Assembly: GCA_948330435.1 (NCBI GenBank)
Contig: CAOJBY010000031.1
Location: 1 to 39,000, forward strand
Reading direction: 5' to 3'
Source of the DNA: an uncultured Lachnoclostridium sp.
GTDB taxonomy: Bacteria > Bacillota > Clostridia > Lachnospirales > Lachnospiraceae
Length of the DNA stretch: 39,000 nt
In this document: piece by piece, positions 31,757 to 39,000 of the stretch
How positions within the stretch are numbered: the stretch's first letter is position 1
How the letters are laid out: each line of letters begins with the position of its first letter
The notes under the pieces: generated by a model
Databases searched by the model: none
Told to the model about the DNA's origin: nothing
The model's input: the letters and a program-made list of their open reading frames with translations, nothing else
Translations under genes and position numbers: made by a program

Positions 31757-32018
31757 TGGTTACTGGCCCAGAAAGTATATCCTGCTTTTGATAGTGGGGG
31801 TGTCTGTCTGGTTTATTGTTTGACTTGCCTATTTTCCTGATAGTACTACGCCCACAACCCTCGGTAGGTCCTAGGGAATCCATCATGTTTCGCATGATAC
31901 TCTCTTAGGACACCCCTGGTACGTCTGTGTTTGGGAAGTAGCACTCTCAGAAAAATATTTTGTGTCAAACTATCCAAAGTTTAATTTTCATTTATTTGGA
32001 AGAAAGGGTGGTTGGAAT
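31757..32018. other. Rest of the cbiC-cobT gap, with one hairpin
   Basis: This is the right part of the 498-base gap 31521-32018. No gene or convincing promoter is seen. One hairpin stands out at 31867-31912: GTCCTA pairs with TAGGAC at the base and ATCATG with CATGAT at the top around a TTTCG loop. The remainder is unassigned and could be transposon debris, because it adjoins the R3 palindrome. Confidence 0.45.
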
Positions 32019-33089
32019 ATGGATGAATATATGCTTTTGAAAGATTATATTGGCAGGATTCGGCCCCTGGATCAGGAGGTTATGGAGAAGTCCTGGGAAT
32101 ATTGGGATTCTTTGTGTAAGCCGCTTCGGGGGATGGGGAAGCTGGAGGAAATGGTGGTTCAGCTTGCCGGGATCTATGGGACGGTGCATCCGGGGGAGCT
32201 TAAGCCTGTGGTTGTGATTATGGGGGCGGATAACGGCGTGGTAGCCGAGGGGGTCAGCCAGACGGGCAGTGAGGTGACGGCTCAAGTGTTGGAGAATATG
32301 GGGGAACGGATTTCTTCTGTGTGTATTATGGCACGGACCCAGGGGATTGAGGTGATCCCGGTGAATATTGGAATGTTGGTGGATGGAAAGCATCCCAGAA
32401 TCTGGAACCGGCCGGTGCGTTATGGTACAGGCAATATTGCTAAGGGGCCTGCGATGACACGGGAAGAAGCGGTTCGGGCTATTGTGACGGGAATTCAGGT
32501 TGTGGAGGAGTTGTATAAACAGGGCTTTCGTATGGTAATCACCGGAGAGATGGGAATTGGGAATACCACACCCAGTTCGGCTATGGCTTCTGTGCTGCTC
32601 TCTCGGGAGGTGGAATTGATGACGGGCCGGGGGGCCGGCCTTTCCAGTGAGGGCCTTAGTCGGAAGATTCAGGTGATCAAAAGGGCCATAGAGGTAAATC
32701 AGCCGGATAAGGAGGATGTTCTGGATGTGCTCAGCAAGATTGGCAGTCTGGATATTGCGGGGATGATAGGCTGCTATATCGGGGCGGCCATTTGCAGGAT
32801 TCCGGCACTGATTGACGGGTTTATTTCTTCCGTGGCGGCTTACTGCGGGGCAGTCCTGGCACCGGAATGTAAGGCGTATATGGTTCCTACCCATTGCTCG
32901 GCAGAGCCTGCGGGCAGACTGATGCTGGAAGCCCTGGGAATGGAAGCTCCCATTCAGGCAGGCATGCATCTGGGAGAGGGAACCGGTGCAGTGACGGCTT
33001 ATGGCCTTTATCAGTATGCATTTGCCCTGTATGACGGACTTCCAGGCTGGAATGACGGGAAAGTGGAGGCTTATGAGCATTTGAAGTGA
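32019..33089 (+). CDS. cobT: Nicotinate-nucleotide--dimethylbenzimidazole phosphoribosyltransferase
   Basis: This enzyme activates the lower-ligand base by transferring phosphoribose from nicotinate mononucleotide, giving alpha-ribazole phosphate. Family signatures: the conserved early GMGKLEEMVVQLAGI, VVIMGADNGVVAEGVSQ, FRMVITGEMGIGNTTPSSAMA, TGRGAGLSSEGLSRK and the end HLGEGTGAVTAYGLYQYAF with the catalytic Glu region. ATG 32019 follows AAAGGGTGG and gives 356 residues, the usual size. It lies in the cobalamin locus but behind a 498-base gap, with no recognised promoter of its own. An R1 repeat follows between it and yaaA. Confidence 0.94.
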   Translation: MDEYMLLKDYIGRIRPLDQEVMEKSWEYWDSLCKPLRGMGKLEEMVVQLAGIYGTVHPGELKPVVVIMGADNGVVAEGVSQTGSEVTAQVLENMGERISSVCIMARTQGIEVIPVNIGMLVDGKHPRIWNRPVRYGTGNIAKGPAMTREEAVRAIVTGIQVVEELYKQGFRMVITGEMGIGNTTPSSAMASVLLSREVELMTGRGAGLSSEGLSRKIQVIKRAIEVNQPDKEDVLDVLSKIGSLDIAGMIGCYIGAAICRIPALIDGFISSVAAYCGAVLAPECKAYMVPTHCSAEPAGRLMLEALGMEAPIQAGMHLGEGTGAVTAYGLYQYAFALYDGLPGWNDGKVEAYEHLK

Positions 33090-33126
33090 CTTTAACCTTT
33101 CGTACTGTTGCGTAGCAACTTTAAAT

Positions 33127-33226
33127 CAGTAATATCCTGTCAGTGCACAGATCGATTTACAGACACATCTTTTTGTGGCTGGAAATTGATCTAAATAAGG
33201 GTGTACTGACGGGATATTACGGAACT
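33127..33226 (+). repeat. R1 hairpin repeat, copy F (upstream of yaaA)
   Basis: The arms TAATATCCTGTCAGTGCAC and GTGTACTGACGGGATATTA pair with one wobble. The inner helix is AGATCGATTT/AAATTGATCT, where both sides differ from other copies and pairing is kept. The top is CAGACAC/GTGGCTG. It ends in CGGAACT 17 bases before yaaA. Confidence 0.9.
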
Positions 33227-33242
33227 GGAATAGGAAAAGATT

Positions 33243-33983
33243 ATGCAGATTATTATATCACCGGCCAAGCAGATGCGGGCGGATACGGATTCCATAGAAG
33301 CAGGGAGACGGCCTTTATTTTTGGAGGAAACAGGCAAGCTGCTGAACCGCTTAAAGACCTTTAACCGGGGAGAACTTCGGGAACTGTTTCGTGCCAATGA
33401 GAAGATTACGGAGGAGAATTTTCAGAGATATTCCCATATGAATCCGGAAAATGGCCGGACACCGGCGATTTTGTCCTATGTGGGGCTTCAATATCAGTAT
33501 ATGGCACCTCAGGTGTTTACCGGGGAGCAGTGGGAATATGTGAGGAGACATCTGTGGATCTTAAGCGGTTTTTACGGGATGCTGCGGCCGGATCATGGGG
33601 TGATGCCTTACCGGCTGGAGATGCAGGCACAGCTTTCCATGGGTGAGACAAAGGATCTCTATGGGTTCTGGGGTGACAGGCTTTATCAGGAACTGGTGAG
33701 GGAGGACAAAGTGATTCTGAATCTGGCATCAAAGGAATATTCCAGGGTCATAGAGCCTTATCTGGAGCCGGAGGTCCGGTATGTGACCTGTGTTTTTGGA
33801 AACTTACAGGATGGAAAGGTTAAGGTAAAAGGGACAGAAGCTAAGATGGCCAGAGGCGAGATGGTCCGGTGGCTTTCAAAAGAGCAGATAGAAGAGCCGG
33901 AGGATGTTCGGGGATTTGAGGGGTTGGGATTTTCTTACTGTGCGGACAGGTCGGCGGAGGGGGAGTATGTGTTTTTGAAGTAA
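33243..33983 (+). CDS. yaaA: YaaA family protein (UPF0246, peroxide-stress)
   Basis: This cytoplasmic protein belongs to the YaaA family, shown in E. coli to limit free iron and protect from hydrogen peroxide. Family motifs: IIISPAKQM at the start, the conserved ILSYVGLQYQYM, WILSGFYGMLRPDHGVMPYRLEM, INLASKEYSRV-like ILNLASKEYSRV, and the C-terminal KMARGEMVRWL. The 246-residue length is normal. TAGGAAAAG precedes the ATG. It has no known part in cobalamin synthesis. It and the antitoxin gene interrupt the cobalamin genes, with R1 copy F at its left boundary. Confidence 0.9.
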   Translation: MQIIISPAKQMRADTDSIEAGRRPLFLEETGKLLNRLKTFNRGELRELFRANEKITEENFQRYSHMNPENGRTPAILSYVGLQYQYMAPQVFTGEQWEYVRRHLWILSGFYGMLRPDHGVMPYRLEMQAQLSMGETKDLYGFWGDRLYQELVREDKVILNLASKEYSRVIEPYLEPEVRYVTCVFGNLQDGKVKVKGTEAKMARGEMVRWLSKEQIEEPEDVRGFEGLGFSYCADRSAEGEYVFLK

Positions 33984-33986
33984 GAA

Positions 33987-34064
33987 TTAATATGCTAAAA
34001 TTGCTTTAGTATATCGTGATGTCCTATATCTACCAAAATGATCATTTTGAAATGTATATGCCAT
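33987..34064 (-). pseudogene. 25-codon frame overlapping the antitoxin stop; possible remnant toxin gene
   Basis: The ATG overlaps the antitoxin's stop in a TGATG arrangement, as is common for antitoxin-toxin pairs. The frame encodes MAYTFQNDHFGRYRTSRY and seven more residues, then stops, just before the yaaA end on the other strand. It has no recognisable domain. The overlap suggests the start of a toxin gene that was truncated, but chance cannot be excluded at this length. Confidence 0.25.
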
Positions 34065-34324
34065 CAATGTCCCTCCAATTTTTCAAATAGTTCGTCTACG
34101 CTGTCAAAAACAGGCTGCTCGCCAGAGACGATTTTGGCCTTTACATCATTGATTTCTCTTCGCAAATCGTTTAGATATTTTTGAGGATAGACAGCTACGG
34201 GCATGATACAGATGGAGCCATCCTTTTCAAAAATGTCCAATGTATCGCCCTCTGACAGACCGAGTTTCATAATGATTTCTTTTGGAATTGTAATCTGTGA
34301 TTTTTGCCGTAATTCTGCTAACAT
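34064..34324 (-). CDS. SpoVT/AbrB-domain protein, probable antitoxin
   Basis: This 86-residue protein has a swapped-hairpin AbrB DNA-binding domain at its N terminus: AELRQKSQITIPKEIIMKLGLSEGDTLDIFEKDGSICIMP. The C-terminal half (about residues 50-86, NDLRREINDVKAKIVSGEQP onward) is acidic and helical, as in antitoxins that wrap a toxin. A clear AAGGAG site lies eight bases before the ATG. A sigma-A promoter with overlapping palindromes lies upstream. No complete toxin gene follows; only a 25-codon frame overlaps its stop. It is most likely an orphan antitoxin or a small transcription regulator. It is one of only two minus-strand genes here and sits inside the cobalamin locus. Confidence 0.85.
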   Translation of the reverse strand: MLAELRQKSQITIPKEIIMKLGLSEGDTLDIFEKDGSICIMPVAVYPQKYLNDLRREINDVKAKIVSGEQPVFDSVDELFEKLEGH

Positions 34325-34365
34325 GATATCATCTCCTTATTGAGGGTGTGAAAGTGAGAATTTCT

Positions 34366-34420
34366 TACTATTCTATTTATAGTATATCAAATCAGAGTAA
34401 ATTATGCAATCGAAATTGCA
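34366..34420 (-). promoter_or_regulatory. Promoter and candidate operators of the AbrB-type gene
   Basis: On the minus strand TTGCAT (complement of 34404-34409) and TATACT (complement of 34381-34386) are spaced by 17 bases. Two palindromes overlap these boxes: TGCAAT-CGAA-ATTGCA at 34405-34420 over the -35, and TACTAT/ATAGTA at 34366-34384 over the -10. Such placement fits autorepression, which is common for antitoxins. It could also affect cbiD, which starts 30 bases to the right on the other strand. Confidence 0.55.
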
Positions 34421-34449
34421 ATAAACCGGCTTAAGGAAATATTAAGGCA

Positions 34450-35580
34450 ATGATAGAAAAATATATCTACAAAAACAACCAAAAAATGCGTCTCGGTTAC
34501 ACCACAGGCTCCTGTGCGGCGGCGGCAGCCAAAGCAGCCGTACAGATGCTGCTGACCGGAAAGCAGGTGTCCTATGTGGAACTGATGACGCCAAAAGGCA
34601 TCAGCCTTACTCTGGAGGTTCTGGATGCACGAATTTCCGGAAAGGAAGCATCCTGTGCCATAGAGAAAGACGCAGGAGACGATCCGGATGTAACCAATGG
34701 GATCAAAATCTATGCCGCGGTCCGGAAATGTCAGGAGCCGGGAATTCACATTGACGGCGGAGAGGGTGTGGGACGTGTGACCCGGGATGGACTGGAGCAG
34801 CCTGTGGGAAGTGCGGCTATCAATTCCGTCCCTCGGGCCATGATTCGGAAAAGCGTGGAGGAGACCTGCCGCCGCTTTGGATATGAGGGTGGTATGTCCG
34901 TCATCATTTCCATTCCGGAGGGTATGGAGCTTGCCAGGAAAACGTTCAATCCAAGGCTTGGCATCCAGGGCGGCATCTCCGTTCTTGGCACAAGCGGAAT
35001 TGTGGAACCCATGAGTGAGACGGCCCTCATTGAGACGATCCGCATGGAGGTTCGGATGCGGCACACCCAGGGACATCGGTGTCTGGTACTGGCCCCCGGC
35101 AATTACGGACTGGATTTTCTGAAAGAATACAATCCGAAGCTGCTGGAGCACTGTGTAAAATACAGTAACTTTCTGGGCGAAGCTCTTGACGCAGCGGTGG
35201 AATATGGCTTCCAGGGTGTTCTTCTGGCAGGGCATATCGGCAAGCTGGTGAAACTGGCCGGAGGGATCATGAACACCCATTCCCGCAATGCAGATGCCAG
35301 AATGGAGATTCTCACTGCTCACGCAGCCCTGTCGGGTGCCGATCAAGATACGTCGAAAGCCCTGATGTCCTGCGTGACCACCGATGAAGCCTTGGACATT
35401 CTAAGGGATGCTGGCCTTTTGGAGCCGGTTATGAACCGTCTCATGGAACGGATGCAGTTCTATGCGGACCACAGAACCGGAGGTGCCTTTTCCTGTGCCG
35501 TCATCACATTTTCACAGAAGCATGGAATCCTAGGGAAGACAGACAATGTAGAAGAAGTATTGCGGAACTTATATTTATAA
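34450..35580 (+). CDS. cbiD: Cobalt-precorrin-5B C1-methyltransferase
   Basis: This is the SAM-dependent C1 methylase of the anaerobic cobalamin pathway, unrelated to the CbiF/CbiH fold. Signatures: LGYTTGSCAAAAAKAAVQMLLTG near the start, DAGDDPDVTNGI (here AGDDPDVTNGIKIYAAV), GGEGVGRVTRDGL, GNYGLDFLKEY and HIGKLVKLAGGIMNTHSRNADARMEIL. The 376-residue length is normal. The ribosome site is TAAGG close to the ATG. It reopens the cobalamin gene series after yaaA and the antitoxin; cbiG follows 12 bases later. I found no strong promoter of its own in the 125 bases shared with the divergent antitoxin gene. Confidence 0.95.
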   Translation: MIEKYIYKNNQKMRLGYTTGSCAAAAAKAAVQMLLTGKQVSYVELMTPKGISLTLEVLDARISGKEASCAIEKDAGDDPDVTNGIKIYAAVRKCQEPGIHIDGGEGVGRVTRDGLEQPVGSAAINSVPRAMIRKSVEETCRRFGYEGGMSVIISIPEGMELARKTFNPRLGIQGGISVLGTSGIVEPMSETALIETIRMEVRMRHTQGHRCLVLAPGNYGLDFLKEYNPKLLEHCVKYSNFLGEALDAAVEYGFQGVLLAGHIGKLVKLAGGIMNTHSRNADARMEILTAHAALSGADQDTSKALMSCVTTDEALDILRDAGLLEPVMNRLMERMQFYADHRTGGAFSCAVITFSQKHGILGKTDNVEEVLRNLYL

Positions 35581-35592
35581 CAGGAGGCGTGT

Positions 35593-36636
35593 ATGAAGCT
35601 GGCAGTGATTGCATTTACCCGATCCGGATGCAGATACGCAGAAAAAATCCGGGAGGCGATTACGGCAAAGGAAAATGAATGTGAGATCTGGGGCAAGGGG
35701 AAAGAGGCTTCTTCTTGGGGAATTCCGGTTCTTGAACAATCCTTAAGGGAATGGACAGGCGGGCAGTTTGCTTCTAAGGATGCCCTGCTCTTTATCGGGG
35801 CCACCGGGATTGCTGTCAGAGCCATAGCACCTTTTGTGAAGAGCAAGGCATCGGATCCGGCAGTGCTGTGTATGGACGAACAGGGGAAGTTTGTGATTTC
35901 CCTTTTGTCCGGCCACTTAGGCGGAGCCAATGAACTGGCAAAGGGCATTGGGGTTCTCTGCGGGGCAGTGCCGGTGATTACGACGGCGACAGATATTGAC
36001 GGGCGATTTTCCGTGGACAGCTTTGCAAAAAGAGAGCATCTATATCTGGACAATCTGAAACTGGCAAAGCGGATCTCGGCCGAAGTGTTGGAGAATCACA
36101 CGATTGGCCTGTACACAGATTTTGAACTGGCAGGACAGGTGCCACTGGAGCTGTCACTTGGGGACAGAAAAGAACTTGGAATCAGTATTTCTCTGGATGA
36201 GGGCTACGATCCTTTTATGGAAACTTTGCATTTAGTACCCAGGATAGCGGTCCTTGGTATCGGCTGTAAAAAGGGGACATCGGGAGAGCAGATTGAGACG
36301 TTGGTAAAAAAGGTCATGGGGCAGAATCAATTTTCCATGCACAGCATCGGAAAGGTAGCTTCCATTGACTTAAAGCAGGAGGAACAAGGGATCCTGGACT
36401 TCTGTGAGACTTATCATGCGGCCTTTTTTACTTACAGCAGAGAGGAACTGGAACAGGTATCCTGTGAGGATGGGTTTTCGGAATCTTCATTTGTAAAAGG
36501 GATTACGGGTATCGGAAATGTGTGTGAACGCAGTGCTTTGAAAGCTGCCGGAGGGACAAAACTCATACAGAAAAAGGTGGCGGAGGATGGCGTGACGGTA
36601 GCCATTGCCCTGGAAAAATATATGGTACGCTTTTAA
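35593..36636 (+). CDS. cbiG: Cobalt-precorrin-5A hydrolase
   Basis: This enzyme opens the delta-lactone of cobalt-precorrin-5A, releasing acetaldehyde. CbiG features: an N-terminal domain with IAFTRSGCRYAEKI, a central domain with LLFIGATGIAVRAIAPFVKSKASDPAVLCMDEQGKFVISLLSGHLGGANELA, and a C-terminal domain with LGIGCKKGTS and FSESSFVKGITGIGNVCERSAL (typical end CGxGNVCExSA region). The 347-residue length is normal. An AGGAGG site lies before the ATG, 12 bases after cbiD. The next gene follows after about 50 bases. Confidence 0.93.
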   Translation: MKLAVIAFTRSGCRYAEKIREAITAKENECEIWGKGKEASSWGIPVLEQSLREWTGGQFASKDALLFIGATGIAVRAIAPFVKSKASDPAVLCMDEQGKFVISLLSGHLGGANELAKGIGVLCGAVPVITTATDIDGRFSVDSFAKREHLYLDNLKLAKRISAEVLENHTIGLYTDFELAGQVPLELSLGDRKELGISISLDEGYDPFMETLHLVPRIAVLGIGCKKGTSGEQIETLVKKVMGQNQFSMHSIGKVASIDLKQEEQGILDFCETYHAAFFTYSREELEQVSCEDGFSESSFVKGITGIGNVCERSALKAAGGTKLIQKKVAEDGVTVAIALEKYMVRF

Positions 36637-36689
36637 GAGCTTCCAAAGCGGTCGAAATAACACGGTAATTGAGTCGGAAAGAGGAAAGT

Positions 36690-38750
36690 ATGAAACAGAT
36701 CATTGTATTTGCAGGGACAACAGAGGGGCGGCTCCTCAGTGAGTGGCTGTCAGGAGAGGGGCTTTCCGTATTGGTCTGCGTTGCAACCGAATACGGGAGC
36801 CTGTTGATGAAAGAGGGAGAAAACCTGGAGGTACGAAAGGGGAGACTGTCCAGGGAAGAGATGGTGCATCTTTTCGGGAAAGAGGAGCCTCCTTTGGTGC
36901 TGGATGCCACACATCCCTATGCGGTAGAGGTATCCGGGAATATACGAACAGCCTGTGAAAGTGCCGGTTGTGAATATCTTCGCCTGATTCGCTCCGCAGA
37001 TCCTATCCATGAGCAAGAAAACGACTGTGTGGCAGTTGAGAGCGTAAAGGAAGCAGCGGACCGGCTGGCAGAAACCAAAGGGAGGATTCTGGTAACCACC
37101 GGAAGCAAGGAACTTCATTATTTTACAGAGATTCCGGATTATCAGGAGCGTGTATATGCCCGGGTTCTTGCCACGCCGGAGGTGGTGGCCCACTGTAAAG
37201 AGTTAGGCTTTCTGGGGCAGCATCTCATCTGTATGCAGGGCCCCTTTTCCAGGGAAATGAATGCAGCCATGCTCCGCCAGTTTGATGCTTCCTGGCTGGT
37301 AACAAAAGAGTCGGGAAAAGAGGGGGGCTTTTCGGAAAAGCTTGCGGCAGCTAGGGAAGCCGGTGCCAGGGTTGTTTTGGTTGGACGGCCTTTGGAAGAG
37401 GAGGGTGTATCCGTAGAAGAGGGAATTGAGTTTTTAAGGGAGAGATTTTCCTTAGAAACATATCCGAAACTGTCCGCAGAAAGACAGGAAGAGAATACCG
37501 GAAATCAAGTAGGAGCAAACCCTGGAGAAGAAACGAAGAAGAAAGTGATTCTGGCAGGCATCGGCATGGGGACGGCGGATACCATGACAAAGGAAGTGTG
37601 GGAAGCCTTTCAGAAAGCCGACTGCATTCTTGGAGCAGGCCGGATGCTTGAGAGCTTTCGAGGGCTTGGAAAGCCTATGCTGGATGCCTATGTTCCGGAG
37701 AAAATGACTGCTTATGTTCGGGAGCATCCCGAATATCGCAGGATTGCGGTAGCCCTCTCCGGGGATGTGGGCTTTTACAGCGGAGCAAAAAGGCTCATTG
37801 GAGCATTTGAGCAGGAGGGGATCTTGGTGGAGCTTATGCCAGGTATTTCCTCTGTGGCTTACCTGTGCAGCAGGCTTGGGATCGCCTGGGAGGATGTAAA
37901 GCTTATGAGTATTCACGGGCGAAAGGGCAATCTGATTGAGGCTGTTCGGGAAAATCTTCGTACCTTTACTCTCCTGGGTGGAAAGGATAACGTGGAAGCA
38001 CTGTGCAGGGAGCTATTATACTATGGGATGGATCAAGTGATTATCTACGTGGGAGAACGGCTCCACTATCCGGAGGAGCGGATCACAAAGGGGACTCCGG
38101 CAGAGCTTCAGGGGCAGGCCTTTGACGGTCTTTGTGCGGCATTGATTGAAAATCCGGATTACCAAGGGGGAATGTCCTCCTGCATTCCGGATGAGGAATT
38201 TGTCCGGGGAAAGGCACCTATGACGAAGAGCGAGATTCGCTGTCTTTGTGTGGCAAAGCTGGGGCTACAGCGGGATTCCCTTGTCTATGATATTGGTGCC
38301 GGGACAGGCTCGGTCAGTGTGGAAATGGCCTTTCAGGTGCCGGAGGGTACCGTCTGGGCCATTGAAAAAGAGGAGGAAGCGGCAAAGCTTATCCGGGAAA
38401 ACTGCCGGAAGTTCCAGGTGTCTAATATAGAAGTGGTGGAGGGAATGGCACCGGAAGCTTTCCTGGATCTGTCGGTTCCTACCCATGCATTTATAGGCGG
38501 ATCCTCCGGAAATCTTCGGGAGATTTTAGAGCTGCTTCTTAAGAAAAATCCGAAGATTCGGGTTGTGATAAGTGCAGTGACACTGGAAACCATCGGGGAG
38601 ACCGTGCAATGCCTAAAGGAACTGCCATTTGCGGGTACGGAGGCAGTACAGGTACAGACGTCAAAGGCGAAGACCCTTGGCCGCTATCAACTGATGATGG
38701 GCCAGAATCCGGTGTATATTTTTACGGCAGATGGAAATGCGGATAAATGA
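36690..38750 (+). CDS. cbiJ-cbiE-cbiT: CbiJ-CbiE-CbiT fusion: precorrin-6A reductase, precorrin-6B C5- and C15-methyltransferase/decarboxylase
   Basis: This 686-residue protein joins three consecutive steps. Residues 1 to about 260 are CbiJ/CobK: IIVFAGTTEGRLLSEWLSG, LVLDATHPYAVEVSGNI and ILVTTGSKELHYF. A linker rich in Glu and Asn (about residues 262-282) follows. Residues about 284-490 are CbiE: VILAGIGMGTADTMTKEVWEAF, VALSGDVGFYSGAK, MPGISSVAYLCSRLG and MSIHGRKGN. Residues about 500-686 are CbiT: APMTKSEIRCLCVAKLGL and SAM motif I VYDIGAGTGSVSVEMA (near 531), then GGSSGNLREIL. CbiE-CbiT fusion is the common CobL arrangement; the added CbiJ makes it trifunctional. ATG 36690 was chosen after AGAGGAAAG; a TTG at 36669 is in frame. 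Confidence 0.94.
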   Translation: MKQIIVFAGTTEGRLLSEWLSGEGLSVLVCVATEYGSLLMKEGENLEVRKGRLSREEMVHLFGKEEPPLVLDATHPYAVEVSGNIRTACESAGCEYLRLIRSADPIHEQENDCVAVESVKEAADRLAETKGRILVTTGSKELHYFTEIPDYQERVYARVLATPEVVAHCKELGFLGQHLICMQGPFSREMNAAMLRQFDASWLVTKESGKEGGFSEKLAAAREAGARVVLVGRPLEEEGVSVEEGIEFLRERFSLETYPKLSAERQEENTGNQVGANPGEETKKKVILAGIGMGTADTMTKEVWEAFQKADCILGAGRMLESFRGLGKPMLDAYVPEKMTAYVREHPEYRRIAVALSGDVGFYSGAKRLIGAFEQEGILVELMPGISSVAYLCSRLGIAWEDVKLMSIHGRKGNLIEAVRENLRTFTLLGGKDNVEALCRELLYYGMDQVIIYVGERLHYPEERITKGTPAELQGQAFDGLCAALIENPDYQGGMSSCIPDEEFVRGKAPMTKSEIRCLCVAKLGLQRDSLVYDIGAGTGSVSVEMAFQVPEGTVWAIEKEEEAAKLIRENCRKFQVSNIEVVEGMAPEAFLDLSVPTHAFIGGSSGNLREILELLLKKNPKIRVVISAVTLETIGETVQCLKELPFAGTEAVQVQTSKAKTLGRYQLMMGQNPVYIFTADGNADK

Positions 38751-38810
38751 GATCTGTATTTGTACAGGGAGGGTAAGTATTTACAATACCTGCTTTTTAG
38801 GAGACAAATT

Positions 38811-39000
38811 ATGAAATTACCAAGAATTATGTTGGCTGCCCCGGCCAGCGGAAGTGGAAAAACCCTGATAACCTGCGGGATTCTGAAAGCTCTTGTGAAT
38901 CGGGGTTATAAAGGGGCGTCTTTTAAATGCGGCCCGGATTATATTGATCCCATGTTTCACAGCAAAGTGATTGGTACCCGATCCGGTAATCTGGACACTT
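38811..39000 (+). CDS. cbiA: Cobyrinate a,c-diamide synthase, N-terminal part (cut by window edge)
   Basis: Only the first 63 codons are present. The start is MKLPRIMLAAPASGSGKTLI, with a P-loop, followed by GILKALVNRGYKGASFKCGPDYIDPMFH, which is the CbiA/CobB ATPase signature. CbiA amidates the a and c side chains of cobyrinate with glutamine and ATP, the step before CbiP. AGGAG lies five bases before the ATG. It follows the CbiJ-CbiE-CbiT fusion by 60 bases and continues beyond the right edge. Confidence 0.93.
   Translation, partial: MKLPRIMLAAPASGSGKTLITCGILKALVNRGYKGASFKCGPDYIDPMFHSKVIGTRSGNLDT

Noticed and set aside
30897..31895. Minus-strand open frame across cbiC and the R3 palindrome
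   Set aside because: It is mostly antisense to cbiC, then passes through a palindrome. There is no domain and no ribosome site.
31992..33080. Long minus-strand open frame opposite cobT
   Set aside because: It covers nearly the same span as a well-supported cobT and encodes a His/Arg/Pro-rich sequence without motifs or a ribosome site.
34402..35346. Minus-strand open frame opposite cbiD
   Set aside because: cbiD is strongly supported on the plus strand, and the antisense product has no recognisable features.

Overview
The window looks like chromosomal DNA of an anaerobic gut Firmicute, most likely Lachnospiraceae. The reasons are moderate GC, AGGAGG-type ribosome binding sites, a complete oxygen-independent (cbi-type) cobalamin gene set, a small Lys/Ala-rich protein resembling DUF6465, and an AAA/PD-(D/E)XK protein of the type common in gut clostridia. 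All genes point right except pdaA and an AbrB-type antitoxin. No rRNA, tRNA, CRISPR array or intact transposase was seen.

Layout. 211-8179: an M24 aminopeptidase, then a peptide ABC transporter (oppB, oppC, oppD, oppF, oppA) behind a consensus promoter, followed by a cyclophilin. 8256-9131 (minus): the spore-cortex deacetylase pdaA. 9385-19412: an amino-acid block of leuB, ilvD, ilvB, an L,D-transpeptidase, serC, serA and a DUF1015 gene. 19629-21945: the DUF6465-like protein and the AAA/nuclease protein, each with a recognisable sigma-A promoter. 22042-39000: a cobalamin locus. It opens with a promoter, a cobalamin riboswitch and an intrinsic terminator, and continues with cbiF, hemA, cbiH, a hemC-cobA-hemD fusion, cobD, cbiP, cbiC and cobT. 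A yaaA gene and a minus-strand AbrB antitoxin then interrupt it, before cbiD, cbiG, a cbiJ-cbiE-cbiT fusion and the start of cbiA, which is cut by the window edge. hemA, hemC and hemD supply uroporphyrinogen III; CobA makes precorrin-2; the cbi genes build and amidate the corrin ring; cobD and cobT supply the lower-ligand parts. No cbiL, cobaltochelatase or precorrin-2 dehydrogenase is visible here.

The most unusual content is intergenic. (1) R1 is a ~100-nt repeat, nine copies, folding into one long hairpin with compensatory changes between copies. It sits immediately upstream of six different genes (oppD, ilvD, ilvB as a tandem triplet, serC as a tandem pair, cbiH, yaaA). (2) R2 is a ~65-nt cloverleaf-like repeat: two tandem copies before the opp promoter and one just after the riboswitch terminator. 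(3) The cobalamin riboswitch carries a symmetric 162-nt palindrome in a peripheral position. (4) R3 is a 211-bp palindrome with transposon-like ends after cbiC, with a 53-bp relative before oppA. (5) Further perfect inverted repeats lie before cbiP and across the cbiH stop codon. R1 is my best candidate for an undescribed structured RNA or regulatory element.
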